Positions 1 through 7,544 of a DNA stretch of 20,158 nt are shown here, one piece after another. This DNA is from Zelonia costaricensis (Eukaryota > Euglenozoa > Kinetoplastea > Trypanosomatida > Trypanosomatidae). A program made the translations under genes and the position numbers. The notes beneath the pieces were generated by a model, which did no database searches, was not told where the DNA came from, and was given only the letters and a program-made list of their open reading frames with translations. How positions within the stretch are numbered: the stretch's first letter is position 1; each line of letters opens with the position of its first letter. The DNA is taken from positions 1 to 20,158 of the forward strand of contig JASAOO010003067.1 of the NCBI GenBank assembly GCA_030849075.1. Reading direction: 5' to 3'.

Positions 1-377
1 GGGGGGGAACAAACCAAACTGGACCCAAGAAAAGAAGAAAAACACAGCCACGGCAGAGGAGCAGGGCCGGCGCAGAGCGAGCAAGGGCAGAACGGTGCCG
101 CCACGTACGAGGGTACCAGGGTGGCACGGCAGGGGGAAGCAGTGGGAGGGGAGAAGAAGGGGAGAGAGAGCTGCAGTGCGCACCGCACGGATGCACACAC
201 GCACGCAGACGCAGGCGCACACTCGAGACAGAAATAAGGGGGGAACTAAAACATAGACCACTCCGGATCGCCGGTGGCGTGCCAAAAAACATGAAACGAC
301 GTAAGGGCCAAAATGGAAGGCATGAATGGTGTGTGCGAGGAGGGGGGGGGGGTGGGGCAGCGAGGGAGTACCGCAGA

Positions 378-440
378 TGCCGGCGTGAGTGGGCTCTGTG
401 GTGGCGCCNTGCCGGCGTGAGTGGGCTCTGTGGTGGCGCC
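378..440. repeat. 31-bp direct duplication flanking a single N (probable assembly scar)
   Basis: Bases 378-408 and 410-440 are identical 31-mers beginning tgccggcgtgagtg and ending ggtggcgcc, separated only by an N at 409. Two overlapping contig ends joined with a placeholder N, rather than merged, would give exactly this. A real tandem duplication interrupted by one uncallable base is the less likely alternative. Confidence 0.85.
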
Positions 441-943
441 TGAGACAGGACGGGGTGCGCGTACGCGGGGTCGAGCCAAGACGGACCGGTGCACACACGC
501 AAACCCGGAAAGAAAGGCAAGCGAAGATGATAATGAAGAAAAGGCGTGGGGGAGGAGAGAGCGGGTGCGGGTGAGGGCACAGAAGGGAAGGTGATGGGCT
601 GCCGAGACCCACGGAAAAGTAAGAGAAACACGAGAAACTGAAAATTGAGTGTTTTTGTTGGCTCGCGGCAGTGAGGGCGGCGTCAGCGCCTGGGCGTGGG
701 GGTTCGGAGGGGGGGAAGGGGTGCGCGGCGGCAAGCCCCCCACAGGTGCGCGCGCTCAGCCCCCCCCCCCCCCTCCGCGGCGAGAAGGCGCGCACGACTA
801 GCCGGCGCCGCGGGGGGCCGGCCCTGCTGCAAAGCGGAAGAGAGGCGAAGAGACGTGAAGGTCACATTAGGGGTGGGAAGGGAGGTGAGGGGAGAAGAAA
901 CAAGGGTGGGGGGGGGGCGGGTGCTGATCGCAAACGTGGTACA

Positions 944-1099
944 CCCCGCCTTTGGGCAAATATGCGCACTGGGAGGGTGCCGGCCGGCTCGCGACCGCGG
1001 CATTCAACCGGAACGCGCAACCGTGGAACGGGTTGCAGTGCTGCGGAGGGGAGGGTGGAAAGGGGGGGGGGGGGGCGGCACCGCACTTGCGCAAATATG
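944..1099. repeat. Two imperfect copies of a G-run / gcaaatatg element
   Basis: Bases 944-964 and 1079-1099 match at 17 of 21 positions, both ending in gcaaatatg. Each lies shortly downstream of a long + strand G run (908-917 and 1062-1075). The spacing is 135 bases. The pair lies in the predicted 3' UTR or 3' flank of the flavohemoglobin gene. It may be a decayed tandem duplication; no function is implied. Confidence 0.4.
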
Positions 1100-1182
1100 T
1101 GTGGGGCGGGGAGGAGGGCAGGCGTGGGACGCGGAGCGGAGTAGCGGGGAGCCAGCAAAGGGCTGCGATCACCGAGCGCGTG

Positions 1183-2376
1183 CTACTCCAACGGCTTGAG
1201 GGGGCCGAAGCACTCGTAGTGGATGCGGTCGCTGCTGACGCCCTGCGCCTTGAGCTGCGCCTCCACGTTCTGCATGAAGCCGTCGGAGCCGACTAAGTAG
1301 AACTGCGTCGCCGGGCTCGCGAAGAGCGCCGGCACCTTGGCGAGGTCGATGTGCCCGGTGAAGTCGTAGTCGGTGCCCGCCTTGTCGGCCGCCGTCACCT
1401 CCGACAACCAGTTGTACGTCTTGAGCTGAGGCAGCGCGGTGGCCTGGATCTGGCGTACCGTCGGCAAGAAGGCGCGCACGGCGCTGTTGTGCGAGGCGTG
1501 CAGCCAGTACACGGGGTTTGACGCCTTGCTCTCCGCGAGGGTGCGCAGCATCGAGACCATCGGGGTCTGGCCAATGCCGCCGGAGATGAGCGCGATGCGT
1601 GTGGTGGCGTCCTTGGGCGTCTCCAGGAAGAAGTCACCGAAGGGCGGCGCCAGCTGCACCTCGTCGCCGACGTTGACGACGTCCTGCATGTAGCGCGACA
1701 CCTGGCCCTGGTCGTGGCGGCGCAGGGCGATCTCGTAGTACTCCTCGTTGGGCGCCGACGTGATGGAGTACTGGCGGATCTCCTGGTACTCCATGGACGG
1801 GTGGCGTGCGAAGATGGCGAGATAGCAACCCGCCCGGTGCTTGGGCACCGGCTTGCCGTCGGACGGCACCAGCTTGAAGCGCATGATGAGGTCGCTCAGC
1901 TTCTCCTTCTCGGCCACGATGAAGGGGCGCGTCGGCCGGAAGCCGCCGCGGCGGCCCTCCACCTCGGCGTAGATCTCCTCCTCGCGCTTGATGAAGATCT
2001 GCGCGAGCTGCTCGTACGCCTTGCCCCACTCGTCCAGCACGTCCTGGCCGGGGTTCAGCTCCGCCTCGATGGTCTTGAGAAGGTTGTAGCCGACGATCTG
2101 GTACTGCTCCGGCTTGATGTTGAAGGACGCGTGCTTCTGCGCGATCTTCTCCACCGCGGGGCCGAGCGCGTCGAGGTCGCGGAGGTGCGTAGCGTAGGCG
2201 ACGATGGAGTTGAACAGCGCCTTCGGCTGCGCGAGGTCGCGCTGGTGCGCCATGTTGAAGACGTCCTTCAGCTCCGGATTGTTGATGAACATGCGCTTGT
2301 AGAAGGCGGCCGTGAGCGCTGGCCCCGCCGCGGCAACCGCCGGCGCGGTCTTCTCCACCACTGCGATGGTCTTCGC
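1183..2376 (-). CDS. hmp: Flavohemoglobin (nitric oxide dioxygenase), 5' end missing at assembly gap
   Basis: This enzyme uses NAD(P)H, FAD and heme b to convert nitric oxide plus O2 to nitrate in the cytosol. The visible 397 residues cover all three domains: globin (about 1-140), FAD-binding ferredoxin-reductase-like barrel (about 150-255, with RQYSIT) and NAD-binding domain (about 260-397, with GGIGQTPM and the C-terminal YECFGP). Counting from the first visible Ala, Tyr26, Gln50, His82, Tyr92 and Glu132 equal E. coli Hmp Tyr29, Gln53, His85, Tyr95 and Glu135 at a constant offset of three. The heme pocket is therefore intact and only about three N-terminal codons are missing. They are lost at the N at 2377, which is followed by 17 G. 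The frame ends in TAG with no internal disruption. The family is mainly bacterial and fungal, so transfer is suspected. Codon use looks as GC-rich as its neighbours, suggesting adaptation to the host genome. Product identity is very secure; the true start is unknown. Confidence 0.96.
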   Translation of the reverse strand, partial: AKTIAVVEKTAPAVAAAGPALTAAFYKRMFINNPELKDVFNMAHQRDLAQPKALFNSIVAYATHLRDLDALGPAVEKIAQKHASFNIKPEQYQIVGYNLLKTIEAELNPGQDVLDEWGKAYEQLAQIFIKREEEIYAEVEGRRGGFRPTRPFIVAEKEKLSDLIMRFKLVPSDGKPVPKHRAGCYLAIFARHPSMEYQEIRQYSITSAPNEEYYEIALRRHDQGQVSRYMQDVVNVGDEVQLAPPFGDFFLETPKDATTRIALISGGIGQTPMVSMLRTLAESKASNPVYWLHASHNSAVRAFLPTVRQIQATALPQLKTYNWLSEVTAADKAGTDYDFTGHIDLAKVPALFASPATQFYLVGSDGFMQNVEAQLKAQGVSSDRIHYECFGPLKPLE

Positions 2377-2394
2377 NGGGGGGGGGGGGGGGGG
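2377..2394. other. Assembly gap (N) followed by a 17-base G run
   Basis: An N at 2377 is followed by G at 2378-2394. The coding frame of the flavohemoglobin enters this point three residues short of a full-length protein, and no start codon or AG acceptor is present where expected. Sequence of unknown length, including the start codon, has been dropped or collapsed here, probably at a homopolymer that stopped sequencing. Confidence 0.85.
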
Positions 2395-2878
2395 CGGAGA
2401 GTGTTGCGTCGGGTGTGTGCGGGTGTGCCAGCGTGTGGCGGAAGGAGGGTAAGTAAGAAGGAGGGAGGGGAGTACAGTTGACGGTTTGCCGTCGGGGGAG
2501 TGGGCTCGGGCATCGTAGGCGGTGCGTGCAGCGGAGGAGCAAGGGGTGCAGCGGAGGTGCATTGAGGGCGTCCAAGTGGTGCGTCGCGGGCCTTCTCCGC
2601 GTCGCGCGCGGGGAAAGAGCGCGCAACTGGGTTGGAGGCAAGAGGGGGGGGGGGGGGCAGAGCGGTGCGAGGTGGCGGGTTGTTTGCGTGTGGTGACGAG
2701 TCTGCTCCTCTGAACGTCGTGTGTCGGCCGCGAGGGGAGATGGGAGGACGCTGGCAACGCAGAACGCGGGAGGGTTGGGGATGGGGAGGAAGGGGGGGGG
2801 GGCGTTTGGCTGTAAAGGTGGGCTGCAGGGCACCGCTCTCCCTGCGAGCACAGCTCGCCATCCTTCCCGTATCGAGGT
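2395..2878. other. Intergenic: 5' flank of flavohemoglobin, 3' flank of the 271-residue gene
   Basis: No gene is supported. On the minus strand, about 2440-2480 is pyrimidine-rich (CT-rich blocks with TTCTTACTTACC), a good candidate polypyrimidine tract for trans-splicing of the flavohemoglobin mRNA. No AG follows it before the gap at 2377, so the acceptor may lie in the missing sequence. G runs occur at 2644-2657 and 2792-2802. The long in-frame extension of the flavohemoglobin through this region is low-complexity and overlaps the next gene in another frame. Confidence 0.6.
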
Positions 2879-3694
2879 TTACGGCGAGCGGCCTGGCGCC
2901 GGTGTGGAGGCACCGATGGTGGTGAGAGCGGGTGGGCGATCGCGGAGCTCACTGGCCCGCAGCGGGTCTGTGACAGCGGCCGGGTGCTCTGACACGTGCT
3001 GGGCGTGATAACCGATGTTCTGCCGCACGTACTGCCGTGCACCGGCCTCGATGGCCGCAGCGTCGACGGCGTCTGCGGTGAGGCCGATGGCAAGGAGGCG
3101 GCGCAGCTCCACTTCGAGGCTGTCCTGCGCCGCACGCAGCGCCATGCCGGTGTACCGCAGAGTGGTCGCCGCCACGTCTGCCGCGCGGCTCGTCTCAGCC
3201 AGCCGGGTGAGGATGCCGCTGTGGAGGGCGGTGTTGGCGCTGTGCGCTGCGGCCAGCTGTAGCCGCGTCTCGGCCAGCTCGCGCTTTAGGGAGGCGAGCT
3301 GCTCACCGACAGCCTCGCTGCTCGCCGCGTAGGTGCGGCGCGGGGTGGACGATGGTCGGAGGGGTCTGGCCTGAGGGGGGCTAGAGCTGAGTGGTGACGC
3401 TGGGCTCGGCGGTGGCGGCGAGGGGTTCAGCGTGGGCCCTACCACAGGGGGTGGGCTGGAGGCCACCGCGGCGGGCAGATTGCTGCTCGAATTGCGCCTT
3501 GGGTCCGTGTCAGTCGGCGCGTGAGGCGGTGGCAGTCGTGACGCCTTCACGCGTCGCTGCACCGCTGCGGCGACTTTGCGCTTTGGCTTCCACAGAGGGG
3601 CGGTGGCGCGCAGCGAGAGACGACGTCGGCACGCAGCGGGCACGACGTGCTGAAGGCCGCATCCAACTGCGAAGCTGCCGCAGAGGCGCCGCAT
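2879..3694 (-). CDS. Hypothetical protein, possible mitochondrial presequence and helical C-terminal half
   Basis: This is a 271-residue protein of unknown function, read from ATG at 3694 to TAA at 2879. Residues 1-60 contain no Asp or Glu and many Arg/Lys plus hydrophobics (start MRRLCGSFAV), which fits a mitochondrial targeting sequence. Residues 55-120 are Pro/Ser-rich and probably disordered. Residues about 128-205 are Ala/Leu/Glu/Arg-rich with heptad-like spacing and should form helices, perhaps a coiled coil. The tail (230-271) is again Pro/Ala-rich. The frame stays open upstream of 3694, but the only earlier start-like codon is GTG, and the preceding codons are mostly a polypyrimidine tract, so the ATG at 3694 is preferred. 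A good trans-splice acceptor lies 75 bases upstream. The change from Pro-rich linker to regular amphipathic helix argues for a real gene. No family was recognised. Confidence 0.72.
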   Translation of the reverse strand: MRRLCGSFAVGCGLQHVVPAACRRRLSLRATAPLWKPKRKVAAAVQRRVKASRLPPPHAPTDTDPRRNSSSNLPAAVASSPPPVVGPTLNPSPPPPSPASPLSSSPPQARPLRPSSTPRRTYAASSEAVGEQLASLKRELAETRLQLAAAHSANTALHSGILTRLAETSRAADVAATTLRYTGMALRAAQDSLEVELRRLLAIGLTADAVDAAAIEAGARQYVRQNIGYHAQHVSEHPAAVTDPLRASELRDRPPALTTIGASTPAPGRSP

Positions 3695-3769
3695 CCGGAG
3701 TGACGAAAGAGGAAGGAGGAGGGGGAGGGGCGGAGGGTCGGCGAAGCGCACTTGTGGCCCTGCGAGGAG

Positions 3770-3800
3770 CTGCCCGGAAGCACAGGAGGCAAAGGAATAA
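3770..3800 (-). promoter_or_regulatory. Candidate spliced-leader acceptor for the 271-residue gene
   Basis: On the minus strand, 3800-3772 is pyrimidine-rich (cttattcctttgcctcc then tgcttccgggc) and ends in the first AG at 3771-3770. A longer C/T tract lies further upstream at about 3880-3846. Use of this AG would give a 75-base 5' UTR before the ATG at 3694. This is inferred from the usual tract-then-first-AG pattern of trypanosomatids. Confidence 0.45.
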
Positions 3801-4433
3801 GCACGCGAGGCATGAATGCAGAGAAATGCGAAGGGGGCCCGTTGGAGGGGTTGAGGGGAGGGGGGGGGAGGGGCGTTGCAGGGAGTGCGACAGGGAGGAG
3901 CAGAGTGCGGGAGGTGAACGCGGCGCAGCAGAGCTTGCCGAGGGCGGCGAGCCGCGACACAGTTGAAGACAATCTTGTGCTGCGCGGGGGTGGGGGGCTG
4001 ATAGGGGGAGGGGTGGCGGCGATGTCTCTACCGTCACGTCGAATGGCGGGCCGAGCTTCTCGGAAAAGGGGTCAAGCTGCGGACTGCGTCGCTACACGAG
4101 CGCACACAGGCGCACAACTCCACTGTGTGTGCGTGTTTGCACCCACACGTAGGCCTCTCCTGATGCGTTGGGGGGGGGAGCGGGGTGTGTGGCTTTGGGG
4201 CTCTTCGTCTTCCTTCCGGAAGAACGGGGTGCAAGTACAAAAAAAAACAGGCAGGCGAGGAGTGGGGCGTGGGGAGGGGGGGGGGCGGCAAGGGTTGTCC
4301 TGCACCGATGCGGCTGTGCCGCGATCGCCACCTGCCCTCTTTTGGCTTGTTGGCTTTACTTTTTTTCCAAAGCCGGCGCGTACCGCCTTCCCGCGGGGCG
4401 GGCACGCAGACGCCGAAAGACACACGCACAGAT

Positions 4434-4458
4434 ACACACACACACACACACACACACA
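4434..4458. repeat. (CA)n microsatellite
   Basis: An uninterrupted 25-base alternating AC run is followed by more CA-rich DNA to about 4482. Similar dinucleotide blocks occur in every intergenic region of this window. Confidence 0.95.
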
Positions 4459-5035
4459 GATACACACACCCACACCCACACCCCATATTGGCGCCTTCAC
4501 CGGCTGCCAGATCGAAAACCGTAAACGAGAAAAAAAGGAAATGCGCTGATGGCGTACGCAAGCGCATTTGACTCGACACGCTCTCGCCCAGCGTGATGAG
4601 GCGGTGTTTCTCGTCGTCCTCTTCTTCTTATTGTCGCTATCGAAGAGAAATAAAGAAGAAGGAGGCATCTATGCTTGCCATGCGGCACACTGCGTGTGTG
4701 TGCGTGTGTGTTTGTTTGCATGCTCCGCCGAGTCTGCATCGCGCGCAGCCTGACCAGGGACGCACGTGACCACTATTCGCGGCCGCTTGGCTTCTCTTCA
4801 GCGGGGAAAGAAAGACGATTCCCGTAGTTGCGTCTTCCCAGTGGACACACACACAAACACACGAACACATACACACACACGCGAACACGAACAGGCAGAT
4901 CCTCAACTGCCCGCTGCACGAGCAATGGCGTTTGTTGTCAGCAATGCGGGCAAGGCCGTCACGGGGGCGATGCCAGCGTGACGCCGCAAGAGGGGCCTGT
5001 GGGAGGCGACTCCTCCCTTGAGACCGCATGCAGCT

Positions 5036-5911
5036 CTACCGAATCGCAGCCTTGGTCGCCTTGCTCGTCGGCACGTCCACCCGTGCAAGCTTGAGTGGAT
5101 CGACCAGGAAGGGCGTCAACTCCGCATCGGAGGTGCGCGTTGTCCTGCGCCCGGCGAGCGCCGACGGCGGGCCCGCCGCGCCCCCCACCGGGCTGACTGG
5201 CGAGTTGCCCTCCACGTTTGCGCCAGTGCCGCAGCCGCCACCCGCCGGCTTCTCCGGTGTGGTCGCCGTCGCCGTCGTCGTCGCCTTCGTGTCCGCCGTA
5301 CCGAGGAAGCGCTTCTCGACCTCCTTGATGGCGTTCTGCGTCGAGCGCATCTCCTCGATCGAGGGCAGCTGCTGCCTCGTGTAGCAGCCGCGGCACGTGG
5401 CGATGTACATGTCGGCGCCGCCGATGAGCTCCTGCTGCTCCACGTTGACCGTACGACGTGTGAAGCAGGCGGGCTGCTCGTGGCACATCATGCAAACGGC
5501 AGTGAGCTTGTCCACCGACTCGCAGTAGGGCACCAACTCGCAGATCTGCCCAAAAGGCTTGCGGCGGTAGTCGCCGTCAAGAGCGGAGACCATGACGATC
5601 TTGCCGGCGTCGGCGGCAGTGTTGCAGAAGTCGACAAGATCGGAGAAGAACTGGCCCTCATCGATGGCGAGCACATCGAACTTCTGCCACTTGTCGTGCA
5701 CCTCCGTCAGCTGCGAGACGGCGGCCTGCGCGCGCAGGGTGAGCTGGTCGTGCGAGGCGACGTTGTGGACGTCGTACCGGGTGTCCTTCGAGTACTTGAT
5801 GACAAAGCAGCTGCGGCGGGCGTGGATCTCGCGCTTGACGCGGCGCATCAGCTCCGTCGTCTTGCCCGCGAACATCGGGCCGATGATCAGCTCCACACGT
5901 CCGCGGAACAT
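5036..5911 (-). CDS. TK: Thymidine kinase (TK1-type, class II)
   Basis: Phosphorylates thymidine (and deoxyuridine) with ATP to dTMP in pyrimidine salvage. The 291-residue protein has the P-loop GPMFAGKT (11-18), the Mg-binding and catalytic DEGQFF (84-89, with Glu85 the likely general base), zinc-ribbon cysteines Cys140/Cys143 and Cys173/Cys176, and the substrate-binding lasso between them with TRRTVNVEQQ and GGADMYIATCRGCY. Residues 1-200 make a complete TK1 fold. Residues from about 205 form an Ala/Thr/Gly/Pro-rich extension, as in Leishmania TKs and unlike the tandem double-domain TK of Trypanosoma brucei. ATG 5911 is chosen because the conserved fold starts at once (MFRGRVELIIGPMF) and the upstream in-frame codons are a polypyrimidine tract. 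The stop is TAG. All catalytic residues are present, so the enzyme should be active. Confidence 0.97.
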   Translation of the reverse strand: MFRGRVELIIGPMFAGKTTELMRRVKREIHARRSCFVIKYSKDTRYDVHNVASHDQLTLRAQAAVSQLTEVHDKWQKFDVLAIDEGQFFSDLVDFCNTAADAGKIVMVSALDGDYRRKPFGQICELVPYCESVDKLTAVCMMCHEQPACFTRRTVNVEQQELIGGADMYIATCRGCYTRQQLPSIEEMRSTQNAIKEVEKRFLGTADTKATTTATATTPEKPAGGGCGTGANVEGNSPVSPVGGAAGPPSALAGRRTTRTSDAELTPFLVDPLKLARVDVPTSKATKAAIR

Positions 5912-5916
5912 GGTGA

Positions 5917-5965
5917 CTGGAAAGATAGCAAAGGAAGGAGATGGAAGGGTAAGGGGGGGGGGTGG
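5917..5965 (-). promoter_or_regulatory. Candidate spliced-leader acceptor immediately before the TK start codon
   Basis: The minus strand from 5965 to 5919 is a strong C/T tract (a C9 run, then ccttcctttgctatctttcc) ending in AG at 5918-5917. It is the only AG between 5912 and 6032. Splicing here would leave a 5-base 5' UTR (tcacc) before the ATG. The next AG upstream, near 6033, would give about 120 bases and has a poorer tract. Confidence 0.5.
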
Positions 5966-6152
5966 AAGAGGGCGGTGGGCGTAGGGAACGGAAAGCGAGT
6001 AAGACACCAAACCAGCGGAGAGCGGTGGCGACCTGTGCGTTGTCGCAGGGTGGTTAGGCAGCGTGGGTGACGAAGGCCAGCGTGAAGGAGAAGTAGCAAA
6101 AGCAAGCGGGTTTATGAGGGTGGGTGTGGTGTTGAGGATACAGGTCTATGTG

Positions 6153-6166
6153 TATATATATATATA
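6153..6166. repeat. (TA)7 tract
   Basis: Seven TA units lie in an otherwise GC-rich intergenic region upstream of the TK gene. Probably a simple-sequence repeat. Confidence 0.9.
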
Positions 6167-7340
6167 TGGGTGTATCCGTGAGTGGTCTCTTTCTTGTGTG
6201 TGTACTTGGTTTGGAAAGCGCAAGTAACCGGGACCGCCGATGTTGATGCCGATGTGCGACTGCACGTGGGTGGTGAAGGGAGGGAGGGGGTGGGGGGGGT
6301 AGGAGTGAGAGTGGGAGGAGGCGAGTATCGTCAGCGCGATTCGCCGTCCCTCGAGGGTGCGTAAAGGTCAGCGTGTCGGTATGTGAATGCGGGCGTGGCT
6401 GTCTTTCCGTGCGGGGTGCGTGCGAGCTTGCGGTGGGTACCTCTTTTGCTCCTCTTCGCGCAGAGGACAAGTGCGGCGTCGGCAGAGACGAGGAGGACAG
6501 CAACAGAGGAGACGTGACGGAGGTGGACGCTGCACGCGGGCAGAGGGGAAGCGAGAAAGCCACACGCACACGTACGCACGCCCGGGGTGAGCGGGTGTGT
6601 TTGTATGTGGTGACAGTCCTGTGAGAGGCACCTCGTCGTGGAGGGTACGCGTGCGGAGACAGCCAAGGCGGGAATTGAAGGTGCGTAGCGGAAGGGAGAG
6701 CGACGGGAGGCAAGGCTGACTCGGTGGATGCGTCGCTCACTTCCGTGCGGTCAACGCCCCCCCCCCTCCCTCGCTTTCTCCCTTTCACTGAGTTCGTGCT
6801 GATGCTCGTCAACTCCACACGTGCCCACATAAGCGCGCAGGCTCACCAAGGGAACGTGCCACAGCGCACCTCGGCAGTTCCCCAGCCCCCTCCCCCCCTA
6901 AGCAAGGGAAGGGGTTCCCCGCACTCTCGTATACCCCCGCTCATGGCCACGCGTTGGTGTGTGCGTGTGCGTGTCGATAATCGGCTTTCATCTTGAAGAA
7001 AAACAAACTGGGAAAACAGCGGCGCTACGCAGATCTACAGATACCAGGAAGAGAACAGGGTCGCGGGGTAGGGCGGCGGAGGTGTAGGTGAGTGGGTGTG
7101 TTTGGGGGGTGGGGGCTCTGGCGCCCACGGTTAGAGGATGAGGAGGTGGAAGCGAGAAAGGGTACAGGGTGGCAACCACGTCACGGTGCAGCGGCGAGAG
7201 AGACAGAGAGAGCGAAAGCGCACCCGCCCACACACAAAAGGGGGCAACACACACACACATGGTACAAGAAGAGTGAGAACTGTGGAGAGTACAAGCCTGC
7301 CATACAGCAACATAAACAAGGACACACACCCTCACACCCT

Positions 7341-7358
7341 CACACACACACACACACA
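7341..7358. repeat. (CA)9 microsatellite
   Basis: Eighteen bases of CA repeat, flanked by further CA-rich sequence on both sides, in the 3' flank of the 1467-residue gene. Confidence 0.9.
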
Positions 7359-7544
7359 TACACATACATGCGGACCCCAACACACCCTCGCGGCAGAGCC
7401 GTTGGTGCGCATGGGGCAACAGCAGCGTGCAGCACCACACCAGCGGCAACGCACCAACAACGCACACCCGCGGATACCCCCCATCCAGGGAAGAACGTGA
7501 GCGTGAAGGGAGCTGGATTGTCAGCTGGTGATGCACATCAGCCA

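Larger units (their letters stand above)
1..1182. other. Intergenic / 3' flank of the flavohemoglobin gene
   Basis: No credible gene is seen here. Open frames exist on both strands but give proline-, arginine- or glycine-rich translations typical of GC-rich low-complexity DNA. The stretch holds + strand G runs at 342-352, 908-917 and 1062-1075, a C run at 760-773, an assembly scar at 378-440, and two imperfect copies of a G-run plus gcaaatatg element. Since transcription runs right to left, this should contain the 3' UTR of the flavohemoglobin mRNA and the start of the next intergenic region. Confidence 0.7.
3695..5035. other. Intergenic: 5' flank of the 271-residue gene, 3' flank of thymidine kinase
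   Basis: No convincing gene is present; open frames translate to His/Thr/Val-rich microsatellite peptides or Arg/Gly-rich sequence. The stretch holds a candidate splice acceptor for the 271-residue gene, a 25-base (CA)n block at 4434-4458, a second CA-rich block at about 4845-4885, and GT-rich sequence at 4690-4717. The CA blocks probably lie in the 3' UTR or intergenic spacer after thymidine kinase. Confidence 0.65.
5912..7544. other. Intergenic: 5' flank of TK, 3' flank of the 1467-residue gene
   Basis: No gene is supported. Contents seen: (TA)7 at 6153-6166, one of very few AT-rich spots in the window; a + strand C run at 6757-6766 leading into a pyrimidine tract (opposite to the usual polarity); (CA)n at 7341-7358 with further CA-rich DNA around 7320-7375. 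Open frames on both strands give low-complexity His/Thr/Arg/Pro-rich peptides. Confidence 0.65.

Noticed and set aside
2378..3135. In-frame upstream extension of the flavohemoglobin (about 250 residues)
   Set aside because: It passes through the N, is Pro/Ser/Arg-rich, overlaps the neighbouring gene in another frame, and the family starts only about three residues before the gap.
3695..3751. Nineteen-residue N-terminal extension of the 271-residue protein
   Set aside because: It begins with GTG rather than ATG, and its Pro/Leu-rich residues are simply a translated polypyrimidine tract.
4434..4885. CA-rich blocks considered as a telomeric or CRISPR-like array
   Set aside because: They are simple dinucleotide repeats with no regular spacer structure and no TTAGGG-type telomere units.
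5912..6010. Upstream in-frame extension of thymidine kinase
   Set aside because: It encodes the polypyrimidine tract, while the TK fold begins directly at the ATG at 5911.
6054..6830. A 258-codon minus-strand open frame between TK and the coiled-coil gene
   Set aside because: The translation is low-complexity (His, Thr, Pro, Tyr/Ile from the TA repeat) and lies across the expected TK splice region.
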